Assembly (NCBI GenBank): GCA_009763385.1
Contig: VDCT01000337.1
Coordinates: 1-64,000 of the forward strand
DNA length: 64,000 bases
Direction of reading: 5' to 3'
DNA from: Coix lacryma-jobi var. lacryma-jobi
Taxonomy: Eukaryota > Streptophyta > Magnoliopsida > Poales > Poaceae
Position numbers and translations under genes: made by a program. The first letter of the stretch is position 1; each line of letters starts with the position of its first letter. Below the pieces are notes generated by a model. It saw only the letters and a program-made list of their open reading frames with translations. It was not told where the DNA came from and did not search any database. Positions 11,669 to 24,853 of the stretch are shown in pieces.

Positions 11669-13230
11669 TGTTGACGCTCACTAAGTGTCATATTTTTAGC
11701 ATCAACAAGGTCATATAACACAACACAAGAGGCTAAAATCAACCAAAAACCTTTTATAAACTAACGATTTCCACTTGTCCTTGAGTTTTATTTGAATGTA
11801 GGAAATTGCAGGGTTTTTGAGCAAAATGACCAAATGGACCCACCAGGGAGCAAGCCCACGTGCCTGGGCTCGCTCTGGGCCAAGGAGGGGTGGCGCCCGC
11901 CACCCCTAGCTGGCGGCCGCCAGGGGGGAGAAGCCCAAACTCCCCCCTGCCACGTCACTGATCCAGGGGAAGCACTCCACGCTCATTTGCAGCCGTTGCT
12001 CACCTAAGTCGGTTCATCCAAGGGCTAAGAAGCAATGTCACATGGATCAAGGCCTAATTGCCCATGTGACGATTATTGGACAACCCTAACCGAACCCTAA
12101 CCGAACCCTAACCGACTTGGAGGACCTCCTGGATGTCGTTGATGAAGAGGCGGTGGATCCAAGGGCCAGGGGGGTGGCGCCCGCCACCTAGGGCTGGCGC
12201 CCACCAGCACTCTCACCCCCCTGACCTATCCCTAGGTCCCTAGGCTATAAATAGGACCCCCTAGCTCATTTGTACTCAGACCTCACCTCATTAGTCCCAC
12301 TCTCTTGTAAGCGAAGCTCTGGTGAAGGAACACTCTAGTTGAGAGACTTAGAGTGAGAGCGAGAGTGTAGAAGAGAAGAGCTGGAGTTGTAATAGAGGAT
12401 CTTCCAAGTCTCTGGTATAATTCCAAGTCTTTTCTCATTTATCTTAGTGTTCTTCTACTTTCAGCATTTACTTTAAGTTCTTTACTTATTGTTCTTGTTG
12501 AGTGCTTTCGATCATACATAACTTAGTATTTAGCTTATATCTAGTTTGGGTTCTTCGCTGAGTAATCAGTGCTCTAGTTTTGGACGCAAGATTAGAGTAG
12601 TATATATTAGTGTAAGCGCGGTGCTTAGACTAGTTATACCTTAGTTTGTGGCTAGCCCCCCGGATAGCTGTGGTTACAAACAGGTGGTGACAGCCCTGGG
12701 AGCCTTGAATTCCACCACGTAGTTGGGTTAGTTTTTAAATCATAAACCTCGTTGTGCACGTCTGAGGTAAATAGTCCAGAGGGTGTGTACGGTTCGAAGA
12801 ACTAGATAAACCCTTTATTGCTAAGTTAGTTGTGATCGTTAGCGTGTAGGAAAACATTAATCTGTTCATCGGCCAGACCCCGCCGATTTAGGTTAGTAGT
12901 AGTTAGTCTTTCTTTTCTTTTTAGTAGTAGTAGAAACCAACCCCCATTCATACATTTTGATCAACCCTGCTAGACTCACTAGTTGTTCATAGCAGTCCTA
13001 GTGTTAGTTCTGCCATAGTAGCTTCCCTGTGGAAATAAATACGATACTCGGTTACTCCCGGGTGAAGTGCTACAATAGACTTATTCTGTGCACTTGCGGA
13101 ACCTACCAATAGTCATACGAATAGTTAGTTATACTTCTTACATTAAGAAGTACCAACAAACCTTTCTGGTGCCATTGCCGGGGATAGATTCATAGTCTAC
13201 TTCTAGTGACGACGTTAGCAAGAGTCAACA
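11669..13230 (+). repeat. E2 3' LTR, 1,562 bp
   Basis: It starts TGTTGACGC after the polypurine tract and ends GTCAACA. It contains palindromes (11890, 11910, 12174, 12194), TATAAATA at 12246-12253, the conserved U5 block AAGTGC...GCACTT (13065-13095), and a primer-site-like copy inside the LTR end (13168-13185). The terminal nine bases recur inverted at 11699-11707. The 5' LTR is outside the window. Confidence 0.85.
12084..12117 (+). repeat. Telomere-like 11-bp repeat in the E2 LTR
   Basis: Three tandem copies of CCCTAACCGAA. The CCCTAA part matches plant telomere sequence, but the 11-base unit does not. It lies upstream of the TATA box. Confidence 0.7.
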
Positions 13231-13774
13231 GGTGCCACCCCCTACTGGCGGCCGCCAGTGCCCTGGCCGTTGGATGCTCTGGCTTTGATCCTACGGCCTC
13301 CAGGTGGTTGTCCCAAACGGTTTGGAGGTCGGGTGCATGTCTGAGTAACCGCCATTCAGCCTTGATCCACGCCACTTCATCCTGAGCCATCCGATGCCAC
13401 TGACCTAGTGACCAAAGGCCAAGATTTGGCCTTGGGGAGGTCACACGGATCGGTGACGTGGCAGGGAGTGGCACTTGGGCCAACTCAAGTGGCGGGCGCC
13501 ACTTAGAGGTGGCGGGCGCCACCTAAGGGTGGCGAGCGCCACCTAGGGGTGGCGGGCGCCACCCTCCTTAGGCCCATTTGGGCCCTGCTGAGTGGGCTTG
13601 GCCTCTGGTGGGTCCATATGTCCAAATTTGGTTCAAATCTTGCATTCAAATAAAATTCTATGGACATGTGGAATTTGGTTAGTTTGAAACCTATTTGACT
13701 ACATTTCATGCCTTTTTGGTGGACTTTAGGGTAAAATGTTGATGGTAAAACAGGTGTTTAAGGGCCGTCAACGA
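13231..13774 (-). repeat. E3 3' LTR fragment
   Basis: It matches 35262-35783 of the E3 5' LTR but has four GTGGCGGGCGCCAC-type units at 20-base spacing (13490, 13510, 13530, 13550), against three in the other LTR. The perfect palindrome ACTGGCGGCCGCCAGT lies at 13244. The outer edge reads CGTTGACGG on the minus strand instead of TGTTGACGG. Confidence 0.8.
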
Positions 13775-15495
13775 GCTTCCCCAAGCTAACCTGTTGCTCG
13801 TCCTCGAGCAACAATGTGGTTTAAGCATTGAGCAAGAAATAGATAGCAACTTAAGATGTCTGCAAGTGCATATTGTATAGCGAGAAATAACTTAGCATAT
13901 ATCATTAATCATAGCAATGTGGGGTTATAGCTTTTCACTTTAAACATGCAAGAATGAAATAAAGCAGTAGATAGGAAACTTTTATCTTGCTTAGGTTTGA
14001 CTAGGATTCTGTCTGGAGGTTTTTCAAGGTTTTCAAAAGATAACAACTTGGTTAAGTCCTCCAAGATTCACTCAATCACTCAATGGTGTTTAAATCCTCA
14101 CTTAGGCCAAAATGTAGCCTCTCCTATTTCTAAAGAATGATATGTGGAGTTATAGGTAGGCTAAGAACCATGAGCAAATTGCCTGATGTTTATTGCTAAG
14201 CTAGACACTCAGATCATAAGGAGCAGCAAATCATAAAAATTGATCAAGATGTGCATGTGTGGTTATGTGGAAGTGTATAGAGAGGTATTTCATAATCCTT
14301 CCTAGTTAATTTCTGGGGTCTAGAGCTAATGATAATTCTCTCTCTGTCTCTTTTTTTTGAATACATAGTGAGTAGACAAAAGATGTGTCCTCACATTTTC
14401 TTAGGACATAGTCCTCTCTTGAGCTACTTTGGTCACTTTTTTTTTCTTCAGGACATAGTCCTTTTTTGAGCTACTTTGCTCAATTTTTCTCTCTCTCTCT
14501 TTTTTTAGCTCTAGATTTCCCCAGACATCTATAGGAAAGGATTTTTGAAATGAAAACGGGGGAAGAGGGAGAAATGCTTATTCCCAGTGTAGGAATAAGC
14601 ATAAGGCTAGCAATGGGATGTTTGGTAGGGTATTGCATATCTCTGGTGTAGAGAATAAGCAATTTATTTGGTGGTTGCAAACTTCCAAAGTGGAGAGTAG
14701 GCAATTTATGGTGGGTGTGCGTGAATCTTGATTCAAAAGATATGATAAGCTTCTCTACTAAGATCTATGAGGTCTAACAAAGCTCAACACAAACAAAGCT
14801 CTTTGTGGTTTTGACTAATGACTAACAAATATTTGGCTGGTGGTGGGATGGGATAAAATCTAGGAGGACCTTTTAGCAAAGTTTTCATAATTTTTAAAAG
14901 AAATCCTCCAGATTAGGTCCTAATTTCACCTTAACAAGTTTAAAGAATTGCTCCATTTCTTACCAACTTTACTCACTAAGCATGATTTCAGTTAAAGCAT
15001 GTGCAACCCACAAAAACTACAACTTAGATAAGTCCAGTTATTCAAACCATAACAATAGCATTTGCATGACATATTTCAAATCTTATTCAGGTTTCAACTT
15101 GTTTAAGCAGATTTTATCAATTTTATTCATGGAATGGTTATTTAGGCAAGCATGTGACATTCAAAAGATATAGAATTTAAGAACTGAATGTAAAGTGTAG
15201 GCTTGAGACATACCTTATTGGAGCGGGAGTCTCCCCCAAGCTGGCTTCTTGCTTGGTAAAGGATCTTCTTCTTTCTCGGTCGGCGCTCTTGTTCTCATTT
15301 TATTAAAAGGGAAACTATCTAATGTTGTGAAAAGGGAAACTATCCTATGATATTTTATTATTCTAACGAAGTTAACATATACCTATGCATATAACTAATG
15401 ATAACTGATTTTTTTTAGTTACAAGCATGACATATGTTATTTATTGGAAAAGGGAAAATTGAAGGGAAAATTTTAAAGTAAAACCATACCTTAGG
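13775..15495 (-). other. E3 3' untranslated region
   Basis: No gene. Minus-strand polypurine tract AGCTTGGGGAAGCTC abuts the LTR (13790-13774). A second copy CCAGCTTGGGGGAGACTC lies at 15244-15227, followed by donor-like GTATGT (15213-15208). Near 14395-14480 a block of about 60 bases with AGGACATAGTCCT is tandemly duplicated. AT-rich elsewhere. Confidence 0.65.
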
Positions 15496-17010
15496 TCATG
15501 GAGTTTCATCTTTATCGGGTGGATCTTCTTCCTTGGGCACTTCTTCTCTTAGTACTCCATCGGGTTCTTCTTCTTTTGGCACCTCTCCCTTGTTATGTGA
15601 ATTACACAACTCAGGAGGAGGTGGTTCTTTCTTTCTGCTCCACCTTGTTCTTGGGCGCCTCTTCTTGGTATGAACCGGCTTTGCTACCTGCATGTTAGCA
15701 GCATATGCGGGACCTCGGGAGAAAGAGAATATTTTCTTCCTCCCTCCTAATGTCATTTGAATTTTACCACTCCCCACATATATGCAGGCATTCACAGTAT
15801 TCAAGAAAGGTCTACCCAAAATTATGAAATCAGCAGGAACATAGGAGCCTCTAATATGAACAGGTAAATCATTAACTATTCCTTCTACATAGCAAGTCGA
15901 TTGATCAGCTAGCACAACATAGGCAGATGTGGATGACATGGGTGGAAAGAATGAGTTTTCATAAAAATCTTTAGATAAAATGTTCACACTCGATCCTAAA
16001 TCACACATGGCATTTTTCAAGACTTCACCAAAGATTGAGCATCTAATTATGGGACTACCAGGATCACCCTTTTTAACAGTCATGGTTTGATCTTCATAAT
16101 AGTTAAAATATTTTATTTCAACCATATTAGCAGTTTCCATGTCAGGTTTAGCAGGAATTTTGCCAGATTCAAAAGATGGTATGATAGCAGCAAGTTGAGC
16201 TAATTGGGTTTCTAACATCTTATTAAAGCTAAGTTGATTTTTCAGAGCAGATGAGAAATCTTCTAATTTAGCATTTATTTTCTCAAGGATTTTATCATTC
16301 GCCATTAATCTGTCTTTCAAGAAATCAGTAGTTTTACCTTGTGAGTAAACTAAATTCTTCAGGAATGAGAAATTATCAGAATTCTGAAAATTAGAGCGGG
16401 GGAATGAATTGTTACCTTGAGAGTTTGCAGGCTGATTCCATCCTTGATTCTGTTGACGGAAACTGTTATTGTTGTTGATGAAGTTCAAATCTTCATGTAG
16501 CTCGGGGCAGTGGCTCCCAGAATGTCCGGTTTCTCCACAGACTTCACAAGTCATGTAGGATTCCAGAGATTGGACACTCTCTTGTTGGTTCATCTTCTCA
16601 CAGATGTCCAGCTTCTTTGCCAGCAGGTCCATCTTGGCCACGATCATGTCGGCCTCCTTAAGGGAATGCATACCTCGCTTACGGGGCTGCAGTCTCTCAT
16701 CATTCCATCCTTGATTCGACACCATCTTCTCTATGAGAGCCTTAGCATCTGCAACATTCAGAGAAAAGAATGCACCGCCGGCGGCGGCATCCAAATGGCT
16801 TCTAGAGAGTGGGGTTAGGCCATGGTAGAAGTTTTGGATCAATAGCCAGTCCTCCATACCATGGTGCGGACAAGCAGCGACATACTCTTGCAACCTCTCC
16901 CAAGCCTCGGGAATAGATTCCTCGGCTTGTTGCGTAAAGCTGGAGATTTTGTTGCGAAGAGCATTCGTCTTGCCCATCGGAAAGAATTTGGCGAGAAAAG
17001 CATTGGAACA
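15496..17010 (-). pseudogene. E3 gag-protease, C-terminal 505 codons
   Basis: This continues the N-terminal piece at 33552-33235; removing E4 and one target duplication leaves 611 codons in frame. It has the Athila gag core (AFLAKFFPMGK, IPEAWERLQEYVAACPHHG), a CCHC knuckle (CEVCGETGHSGSHC), a likely coiled-coil linker, then a protease-like domain with DLGSSVNILS and FIILGRPFLNTVNA. DLG in place of DTG/DSG is usual in Athila-type sequences. The C-terminus is basic then acidic and proline-rich. The reading frame of this part is intact; the gene is dead through the E4 insertion and a stop in the first part. Close relative: E5 gag. Confidence 0.82.
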
Positions 17011-18947
17011 TGTTAACACTGGATTTTGGTCAACATTAAGAAGATGACAGGTGGACCCAACGAGCAATGAGAAGAGCATTCGGTAGACGGCCAAGCGGTC
17101 GGTTACTCCATTCAAGAAATAGATATGGCAAGAGAAGCTGGTCACGAGAATAATCGACCATGACCGTGACAGATTAAACGAGTATTCAAGAAGCCAGAGG
17201 GGTCTGATCTCATTGGCCAGGAGTTGGATTTGGTGGCGTTGTGATGTGGCAAGCATGCAAAGAAGGCAATATATATAAAGCATGCACGTCTCGACGTCTA
17301 ATTCTATATTTAGCATAAAGGAAAGGCTAGAAGACGGCGTGCATGTCTATATATAAAGCATGCACATCTCGACATCCAGTTCTATATTTAGCATGAATGG
17401 CTTCACGATGAAGGAAAGGCTACAAGACGGCGTGCATGTCCAGTGTGCGGAGATGGACGTATGAGGCATTCGGCAAGTATCCATGCGGTCGGCTAGTTTC
17501 TGAGGATTCGGCAACTGCTCATGCGGTCGGCTATTCTGTGAAAAAGGAGTTTTCATTGAAACAACGGAAGCAAGAGCCGATCGGACAATAAAATTGCGAC
17601 AATTAAGGCAATGATGATTCTGAAAGGAGTTGAAGGCCAAGAATATTTTATTTTCCTTTAATATTTCATAGTCGTGTCCTCTTAGGACTTGTATTGCGTC
17701 CAGGGTATAAATATAAGCCCTTGGCTATTGTAAAAAGTATTCACAACCACATCAATACAAATCGGCCCCGTGCCATCTTCGAGTCCCTAAGTCGTGTCGT
17801 CGAGTTCTTCGAGAGGAATCATCGATCCGTCGACCTCCGTAAGTACCGGCAACCTTGCTATCATGTCTAGTATCATGCGGTGGATTTAGATATGATGCAG
17901 GTAGTCTCGTATGTTAAGCTTAGTATCGTGCGGCGGATTTAAGCTTATGACGGGAAGTTTTTGCTTATGCCTTGTATCGTGCGGCGGATTAAGTCATGAG
18001 TAAAAATAGTTATCGGCTCTGTTAGATTTGGCAGATCTAATAGATTCATCAAGTTATCATGTGTTATATGTTTTATTCATTTAATTCGTACAACACCTTT
18101 TGCCCAATCGAGACTGATCTTCGTTCGGCCTTGTCGCACGAGTTTTGTTTGTGCTTTGCTGATTATAAGATCATAATGGTTGAACTGACTTTCAATCTAG
18201 ATTGTTACATGTCGTGGGTTCATGCATGTCAATCATGTTTAGGCTTTGATAGAGCTGGGTGCCGTGCGGCAGGTGCAGGTTTTAGATTAGTTTAACCATG
18301 CTTGGCTTGTATGTTTCTTCTTCATGGACCCCAGTTCGGCTAGTTTGCCGATTCTGGTTAAGCTTACACGAGTAATGAGTTTTTATAGGTCTGTCCAGAT
18401 GTACGTGTGCTTTTAGCTTCTTATAATTAGATCGTATCATGCGGTGGATTAATCTAATTATAAGGAGTGGTGTAGATTCATAGTAAGTGGTATCATGCGG
18501 TGGATTAGCTTTGCTTGAATTTACACCTGACGGGTTTATGAAGGCTAGACGTGCGCTAGACTAGCTGGATTAGCCTATGCATATGTCATCTGAATAGATT
18601 TGTATTTACAAATTGCCTTTTTATCTTCTTGTTACTTATGCGTTCGGCATTCAATATGTTCACAAGCTTTATCTTTTATACTTGCCGAATGACATTGTAA
18701 ATCCGTTCCGACAAACAGCTTCTATAGCTGTGTGCCGTCGTGATTGGCTTTCAAAGCCGTACATATGGAACTGTCTGGTCTCACCCGGCATGTTCCAAGG
18801 TATTCTCACACTTTTATCCCTTGTTGGTTTTCAGGTCAAACCGACTGGCACGTCTCCGGATTCAGTACGCTCCGGGCACCCGATTGAAGGCAGCGTCTTT
18901 CGGCTTGCTGTGTGTCTTGACGCGAGGCGTCACGTTTTGCGTCAACA
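17011..18947 (+). repeat. E4 5' LTR
   Basis: It runs from TGTTAACAC to GTCAACA. It holds an 80-90 bp tandem duplication with CGGCGTGCATGTC (about 17268-17440), TATAAATA at 17706, and five copies of GTATCRTGCGGYGGATT (17870, 17923, 17974, 18434, 18490) downstream of the TATA box. The 18613-19062 open frame spans the LTR end and is not taken as a gene. Confidence 0.88.
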
Positions 18948-21893
18948 CACTTTTTGGCACGTCTGGTGGGACCACAATCGTCTAATCAGAAGTCAGATGC
19001 CTATTGGCTTATATTTCATCAACAAGAATCGGCCAAGAAAAAGTCATGGAAAGCAAATATAACAATATTCTATACTTGGCCGATGATTTTGCAATATAAG
19101 ATTATGCTGATATTTTTCTTAATGGCATCGGTTCCAAGACATCAAGCTGATCTCCTAATTGGAAGTAAGATATATAGAAATCAATCAAGATTTCATCCTA
19201 TGAGGCATATTTATCGTGAGCAAATTGGATAACAGCCTGGTTGACATCCGTGAAAGAGAGAGATCTGTGATCAGTGCTTCCTTGCTTTCAATGGTCACGT
19301 ACATGAGCCGACTAAGAGCACATCGAGCCATACAATAGCTGATTCAAGCAGTATCAGCAAAGCAGTATATTGGACAATAGTTAGCTGATTGTGAGTACTT
19401 AAGAAGTCAAGAGCCGATCAAGCAAAGGAATAGCAGCCAGGCAATCAAGAAAATTGTGCACCAATTATTTACTCGGCCAAGGAGTACTGGATCAGATTGA
19501 AAAAATTGAAGGTTCTATATTTAGTGTCAAACATGCAAACATTAGCTATTGGTACAGGTTAAAAGGAGAAGTATTGGTTGATTTTATCAGAAACTATGAA
19601 CAAAGTGTCAGTGATGCATCGGCTAAACAAAGAACAACATGCACGTTGTAAAAGGAAGATTTCCATGGAGATGTTCGAAGAGATGAAGACCAAACTCAGA
19701 TTTTCTTGCATGCTGCTATAAATAGCCGGTTGATTATCAAAAGGTCATACGTCAGCCGAGGGAAGTTGGTCGATAGCTTATTTGCATGTCATCTTTGGAA
19801 TCAGCTGTTCACGAAAGGAATCGGTGGATACAACAACACGAGAAAATATACTAATTGGCCGATATGCATACAGGAATCGACTGGAGTTATCATCGTGCAC
19901 GCATCTGCGCACCGCCGAACTCGTATTCGTCCTCTACGGCACACTCAGCTTCATCAAAAATGACATTCTTCGAAGCTACCGTGAGTTACCTGACAGCATG
20001 CTCACCTAAAGCATTTCAGTTCCTCAATAAGAAGAAAGTCAAAGGCATATTAAGCAAAAGCCGATAAGACAGAACCTTCGGCTCCTATTAATATAACTTT
20101 ACCTTTCCCTGAGTAACACAAAGCTCAATCTGGTGATAAGGTTACGAAAGGCTACATCAGAGGCACAAAGGACGTTAGCAACCGGACGGCCGATAGAAGA
20201 CCATCGGCTAAAACGTTTTCAGCACACTTCATATTGAAAGAGATACTTTTGTTGATGGCGTTGAATAAAGTGGTGCCAATAAGACACATGCAATGGTGAC
20301 AAGTTCACTTATAGTCAGAACAGCTACAAGATCTGAAGCAGCCAGTCATTTGCAGAAGAAGGATTGACGTTTATGATTGGCTTCAAATATTTTCAAACCC
20401 GTATTCGGCAAAGACGTCTCGGATGAGAGAAAGGAGGACACCAGTGAATCATTGATTACGCTGCTGTGACTACGTGTCGGGGGGGCCTGACATCAACATG
20501 CACACATCGTACAACATCGAGCGATCCATCGTAAAGAAGGACAAAACGAATGGCTGCTTCATCTTCAACGGTGGTTTGTGTAATTTTACCCTCGCTTCTC
20601 TAATAGTTTTAGAGCTTAAAATTAAAATCATTAAAAAGTGAAACCTCTCATGTTGCGTCTCCGCACTAAAAAAAACCTTAAAAATTCCACTCTATGAATA
20701 TGTGATATAAATATTTTGGGTTATCCATTGTTGAAATGATAAATAGATGCTCTGTTTTATGTTTCACCTGTGTCTGGTTTATAGCTTTGATTTCTTTAAG
20801 ATTTGGGTCTAATGGTTATTATATTTATCTTGAAGTCTTTGAGATTTGTGGGTTGCATAGAATTTAAACTTTGTCTGAAAGTTGTTGTGGGATATGAATA
20901 GAGGTAGAATTTGCTATGACATTATTCTGAGAGATACTTGAAATTCGGAGATTTAATGAAATAATAAAATTTACTTAATGTCATATTGAGCGCTGTCAAA
21001 TCATTGTGACTACTAGTTGAGATTATAGTCATATTCTCAAGATCAAGATTCACGTACACCTTATAAACTAATAAGTGTTAGATCAAGATTCACGTACACC
21101 TTATAAACTAATAATTGTTTTGCATGTGCATTCTCTCTTTGATTAAAAATATGAGGCTATTCTATAAATCTCAGAAATAAAAAGGACGGACACGTGTCCG
21201 CCAGAACTGAGAAAAAGGGCAAACCGCCCAAATAAAAATATGAAAAAGAAAAGGTCAAGTGACCGCCAAATAAAATAAAAGATGGCCGAAGGCCCAGTAG
21301 CCTCATAATTTTAAAAGGTAGGGAGGATGACATATGCAGAAGAAAAAGTAATAAAAAATATTCACTTGCACTTCTTGATCTAGGTTTATGGCTTGTATCT
21401 CCTTGTGGTCGAGTCTTTGACTTTGCAATATTATGTAATACGATTTTATATAAAGATAATGATAAAACTCCGGATGAAAAGTGATCAAGGGGTAAAAGAT
21501 AAGCATTTCTGTAGCTATTCTGTTTTGCAATCGCTTGGGGACTCAGTGAGATCTAAAGCCCCATAATTAAAGAGATGGATGAATGAGTAAGGTACCATTT
21601 TATTCAAGTTTAAAAGAAATCTTAGTTATAAAATATGATACTTTTGAGATGTAGTCGGCATTGCAGCATCTTCTGATCAATAAAATGGAAGAACTATAAT
21701 ATTTATACACATATGCAATTGTAACTAACTTGTTTCCACATGTATTGGAGAATTATTGTTTTACAGGCAAAATTGTGGAAACATGGTGAGAAAATGTTAT
21801 TGCTATCAGTGGATTTCTTGGCTTTTTGAAGAAGACCGACAAAGATCAAATAGTTCGAAGCATGACAATTCATACTCCGAACTAGGGGGAACA
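18948..21893 (+). other. E4 interior, no gene seen
   Basis: It starts CACTTTTTGGCACGTCTGG, where the primer site should lie; the tRNA is not clear to me. The words GCCGA and TCGGC recur very often up to about 20240. A 40-base direct repeat (GATCAAGATTCACGTACACC...) lies at 21041-21120. A purine tract ACTAGGGGGAACA (21881-21893) abuts the 3' LTR. Confidence 0.75.
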
Positions 21894-22919
21894 TGTTAAC
21901 ACTGGATTTTGGTCAACATTAAGAAGATGATAGGTGGACCCAACGAGCAACGAGAAGAGCATTCGGTAGACAGCCAAGCGGTCGGTTACTCCATTCAGGA
22001 AATAGATATGGCAAGAGAAGCCGATCACGAGAATAATCGACCACGACCGTGACAGATTAAACGAGTATTCAAGAAGCCAGAGGGGTCTGATCTCATTGGC
22101 CAGGAGTTGGATTTGGTGGCGTTGTGATGTGGAAAGCATGCAAAGAAGGCAATATATATAAAGCATGCACGTCTCGACGTCTAATTCTATATTTAGCATA
22201 AAGGAAAGGTTAGAAGACGGCGTGCATGTCTATATATAAAGCATGCACATCTCGACGTCCAGTTCTATATTTAGATTGAATGGCTTCACGATGAAGGAAA
22301 GGCTAGAAGACGGCGTGCATGTCCAGTGTGCGGAGATGGACGTATGAGGCATTCGGCAAGTATCCATGCGGTCGGCTAGTTTCCGAGGATTCAGCAACTG
22401 CTCATGCGGTCGGCTATTTTGAGAAAAAGGAGTTTCCATTGAAACGACGGAAGCAAGAGCCGATCGGACAACAAAATTGCGACAATTAAGGCAATGATGA
22501 TTCTGAAAGGAGTTGAAGGCCAAGAATATTGTATTTTCCTTTAATATTTCATAGTCGTGTCCTCTTAGGACTTGTATTGCATCCAGGGTATAAATATAAG
22601 CCCTTGGCTATTGTAAAAAGTATTCACAACCACATCAATACAAATGGGCCCCGTGCCATCTTCGAGTCCCTAAGTCGTGTCGTCGAGTTCTTCGAGAGGA
22701 ATCATCGATCCGTCGACCTCCGTAAGTACCGGCAACCTTGCTATCATGTCTAGTATCATGCGGTGGATTTAGATATGATGCAAGTAGTCTCGTATGTTAA
22801 GCTTAGTATCGTGCGGCGGATTTAAGCTTATGACGGGAAGTTTTTGGTTATGCCTTGTATCGTGCGGCGGATTAAGTCATGAGTAAAAATAGTTATCGGC
22901 TTTGTTAGATTTGGCAGAT
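21894..22919 (+). repeat. E4 3' LTR, first part
   Basis: Same sequence as 17011-18036 with few changes, including the internal duplication, TATAAATA at 22589 and the first three GTATCRTGCGGYGGATT motifs. It ends at the E5 target duplication CAGAT (22915-22919). Confidence 0.9.
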
Positions 22920-24853
22920 TGTTGACGGAAGTTATAGCATGTTTTACCTTATCAAAATACCGTCAACAGGCCTCAGTTTCAAGGAAGAATAGCATATCAT
23001 GAGCATATTTATCACTAATAAGTTCCACTTGTACTCTTAGCTTGTGAACATATAGGAGATGGCAAAATGAACAAAATGAGGCCAGGTGGGCCCACCAAGG
23101 GGGTCGGGCGACCCCACCTTTGGGCCACCTCGGCCATGGTGACATGGCATGATCCAAGAGAAGCATGTTCAAGACAATATCAACCATTGGATCAAGCATG
23201 TGCTTTTGCTCAATGGTGCAAGATGAGAAGCACATGGATTCATGGGTCCACACCGAAAACCAAATGCAACCAACTTCACAAGACTTGCTCCATGACATGT
23301 GGGGTCACCAAGGGAGAGAAGATGGTGGGCCAGCCCTGTCATAGGGGGGTCGGCCGACCCCCCCCCCCTTGGTGGGACCCAACAACAATATTCATCAGGA
23401 TGACATCAGCACCTTCTAGAAGGTGTACCCCGGGCCCACATGTCAGGGACAGGGGTCGGCCGACCCCATGGTGACCCTCATCCAAGTCGGTGGCAAAATG
23501 CATGTTTGACATGTGAAGAACATCCAAGCCATCCATCCATGGCGGTTACAATGACGGTGGATCCAAGGGTTGAGAGATGGGGAGCACACGGATCGCTGAC
23601 GTGGCACCGGAGTAGCCCCTACTCCACCTCCACTATAAATAGAGGCCTTCACCCTCTCATTCACACATCCCATCTCACACATCTCCACTCTCATGTGAGA
23701 TCAAGCAAGAGTAGTAGTAGTTAGTCTAGAGTGGGAGTTAGAGTCGAGTCGGGCGAAGCTCGGGTCTCCGGAGTCGTCTTCTGGGAGTCTGGTATAGCCC
23801 TTGTATCTTTCTTCTTTTGTAAGACTTTATTTATTTAATATATTATTCTTCCTTTACTTTACTTTGCATTTACTTAAGTATTTACTTTCCAAGTATTTAT
23901 TTAAGTATTTACTTAGTGCAAGTATATATTTATATAGTCTTGTTGTGTGCTTATCTTAGTTCTATAGTTGTCTTAGTTAGATTGATTTCCTTTAAATAGC
24001 TTCTTGTGTGTGCGTCATCGTCCTATCTTAGGATAGGGGCTTTAGCTATTTTGATCATTAGCTAAAGGTGTAGATAAGTGTGAGCATGGTGCTCATACTT
24101 CATCTTATCTTTGACTACCGCTGGCTTGCACGGACAGTAGGGGCGCATGGGCAAAAGGTGACAGATTTTGCCTGGCTACCTAGATCCCCTCACGTGAACT
24201 CAGGCTAGTTGTTAAATGGTAAGGCGTCCATAAGCCAAATATCCGCTTGAGTACTGGGTTAGGTGAACAACCTTCTATCGCTTTACTCTCTCGTTTATCC
24301 CTCTCACACAAGTAGCAAGGCATCAATCTAGTTAAGTCATCTATTTAATTTGGATCAGTTCATAGGAGTAAAGGTAGAAACATAGGAGTACTTTATACTC
24401 ACTCGTTGTTCTCCCACCTAGCTAACTCTACTAAAGTTATCTTTCATATCATATACTCTTTGCTTAACTAATTTATCTTATCTATCTATCCTCCATTATA
24501 TCCACCTATACCCCTTTGCTTCTCTAATTGATAATAGATTATAGTAAGACTAAAGGATCTATCTTTCCTCTCTCTACATCTTTCCTAGCTTGCTTTCCTT
24601 TGGGATAAAATAAATAACGATACCTTGGAATACTCCCGGGTGAAGTGCTACATCGGTATTTTCTGTGCGCTTGCGGAACTATCCAATAGTCAATAGTTTT
24701 ACCACCAAGACACTTCTAGCGCCGTTGCTGGGGTTAGGCTCCATAGTCTAGTTCTAGTGCTTACGTTAAGAAGTGTTAACAAGCGTTTCTGGCGCCGTTG
24801 CTGGGGATAGATTAAAACTCTATTCTTAGTAGCGACGCTAAGAAATACCAACA
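22920..24853 (+). repeat. E5 5' LTR
   Basis: It starts TGTTGACGG, with the reverse complement CCGTCAACA at 22960-22968. U3 has palindromes at 23099, 23344 and 23452, then TATAAAT at 23634. U5 contains AAGTGC...GCGCTT (24643-24672) and two primer-site-like copies (24717 and 24790) before the LTR end. Open frames through U3 (23067-23724) are not taken as genes. Confidence 0.92.
23634..23640 (+). promoter_or_regulatory. TATA box of the E5 5' LTR
   Basis: TATAAATAG lies about 170 bases after the last U3 palindrome. The 3' LTR copy is at 31089-31096. Confidence 0.7.

Larger units (their letters stand above)
8437..13230 (+). mobile_element. E2: 3' half of an Athila-type LTR retrotransposon
   Basis: Visible from left to right: palindrome cluster and TATA box, env-like ORF (8693-10357), 3' untranslated region with two polypurine motifs, and 3' LTR (11669-13230). 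The left part (5' LTR, gag, any pol) is cut off by E1 and lies outside the window. The right end falls inside the 3' LTR of E3: sequence to its right (13231 on) matches E3's other LTR near 35262. E2 is therefore younger than E3 and older than E1. Confidence 0.82.

Noticed and set aside
12084..12117. Interstitial telomere
   Set aside because: The unit is 11 bases (CCCTAACCGAA), only three copies, inside an LTR.
15496..17316. 606-codon ORF as a single gene start in E4
   Set aside because: Codons upstream of 17010 belong to the E4 LTR; the real protein is the E3 gag, whose start lies at 33552.
18613..19062. 149-codon ORF at the end of the E4 5' LTR
   Set aside because: It crosses the LTR border, its copy in the other LTR (32895) ends differently, and no domain is seen.
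23067..23724. Overlapping ORFs in E5 U3 (also 30527-31149)
   Set aside because: They lie upstream of the TATA box in U3, are created by the palindromes, and differ between the two LTRs.
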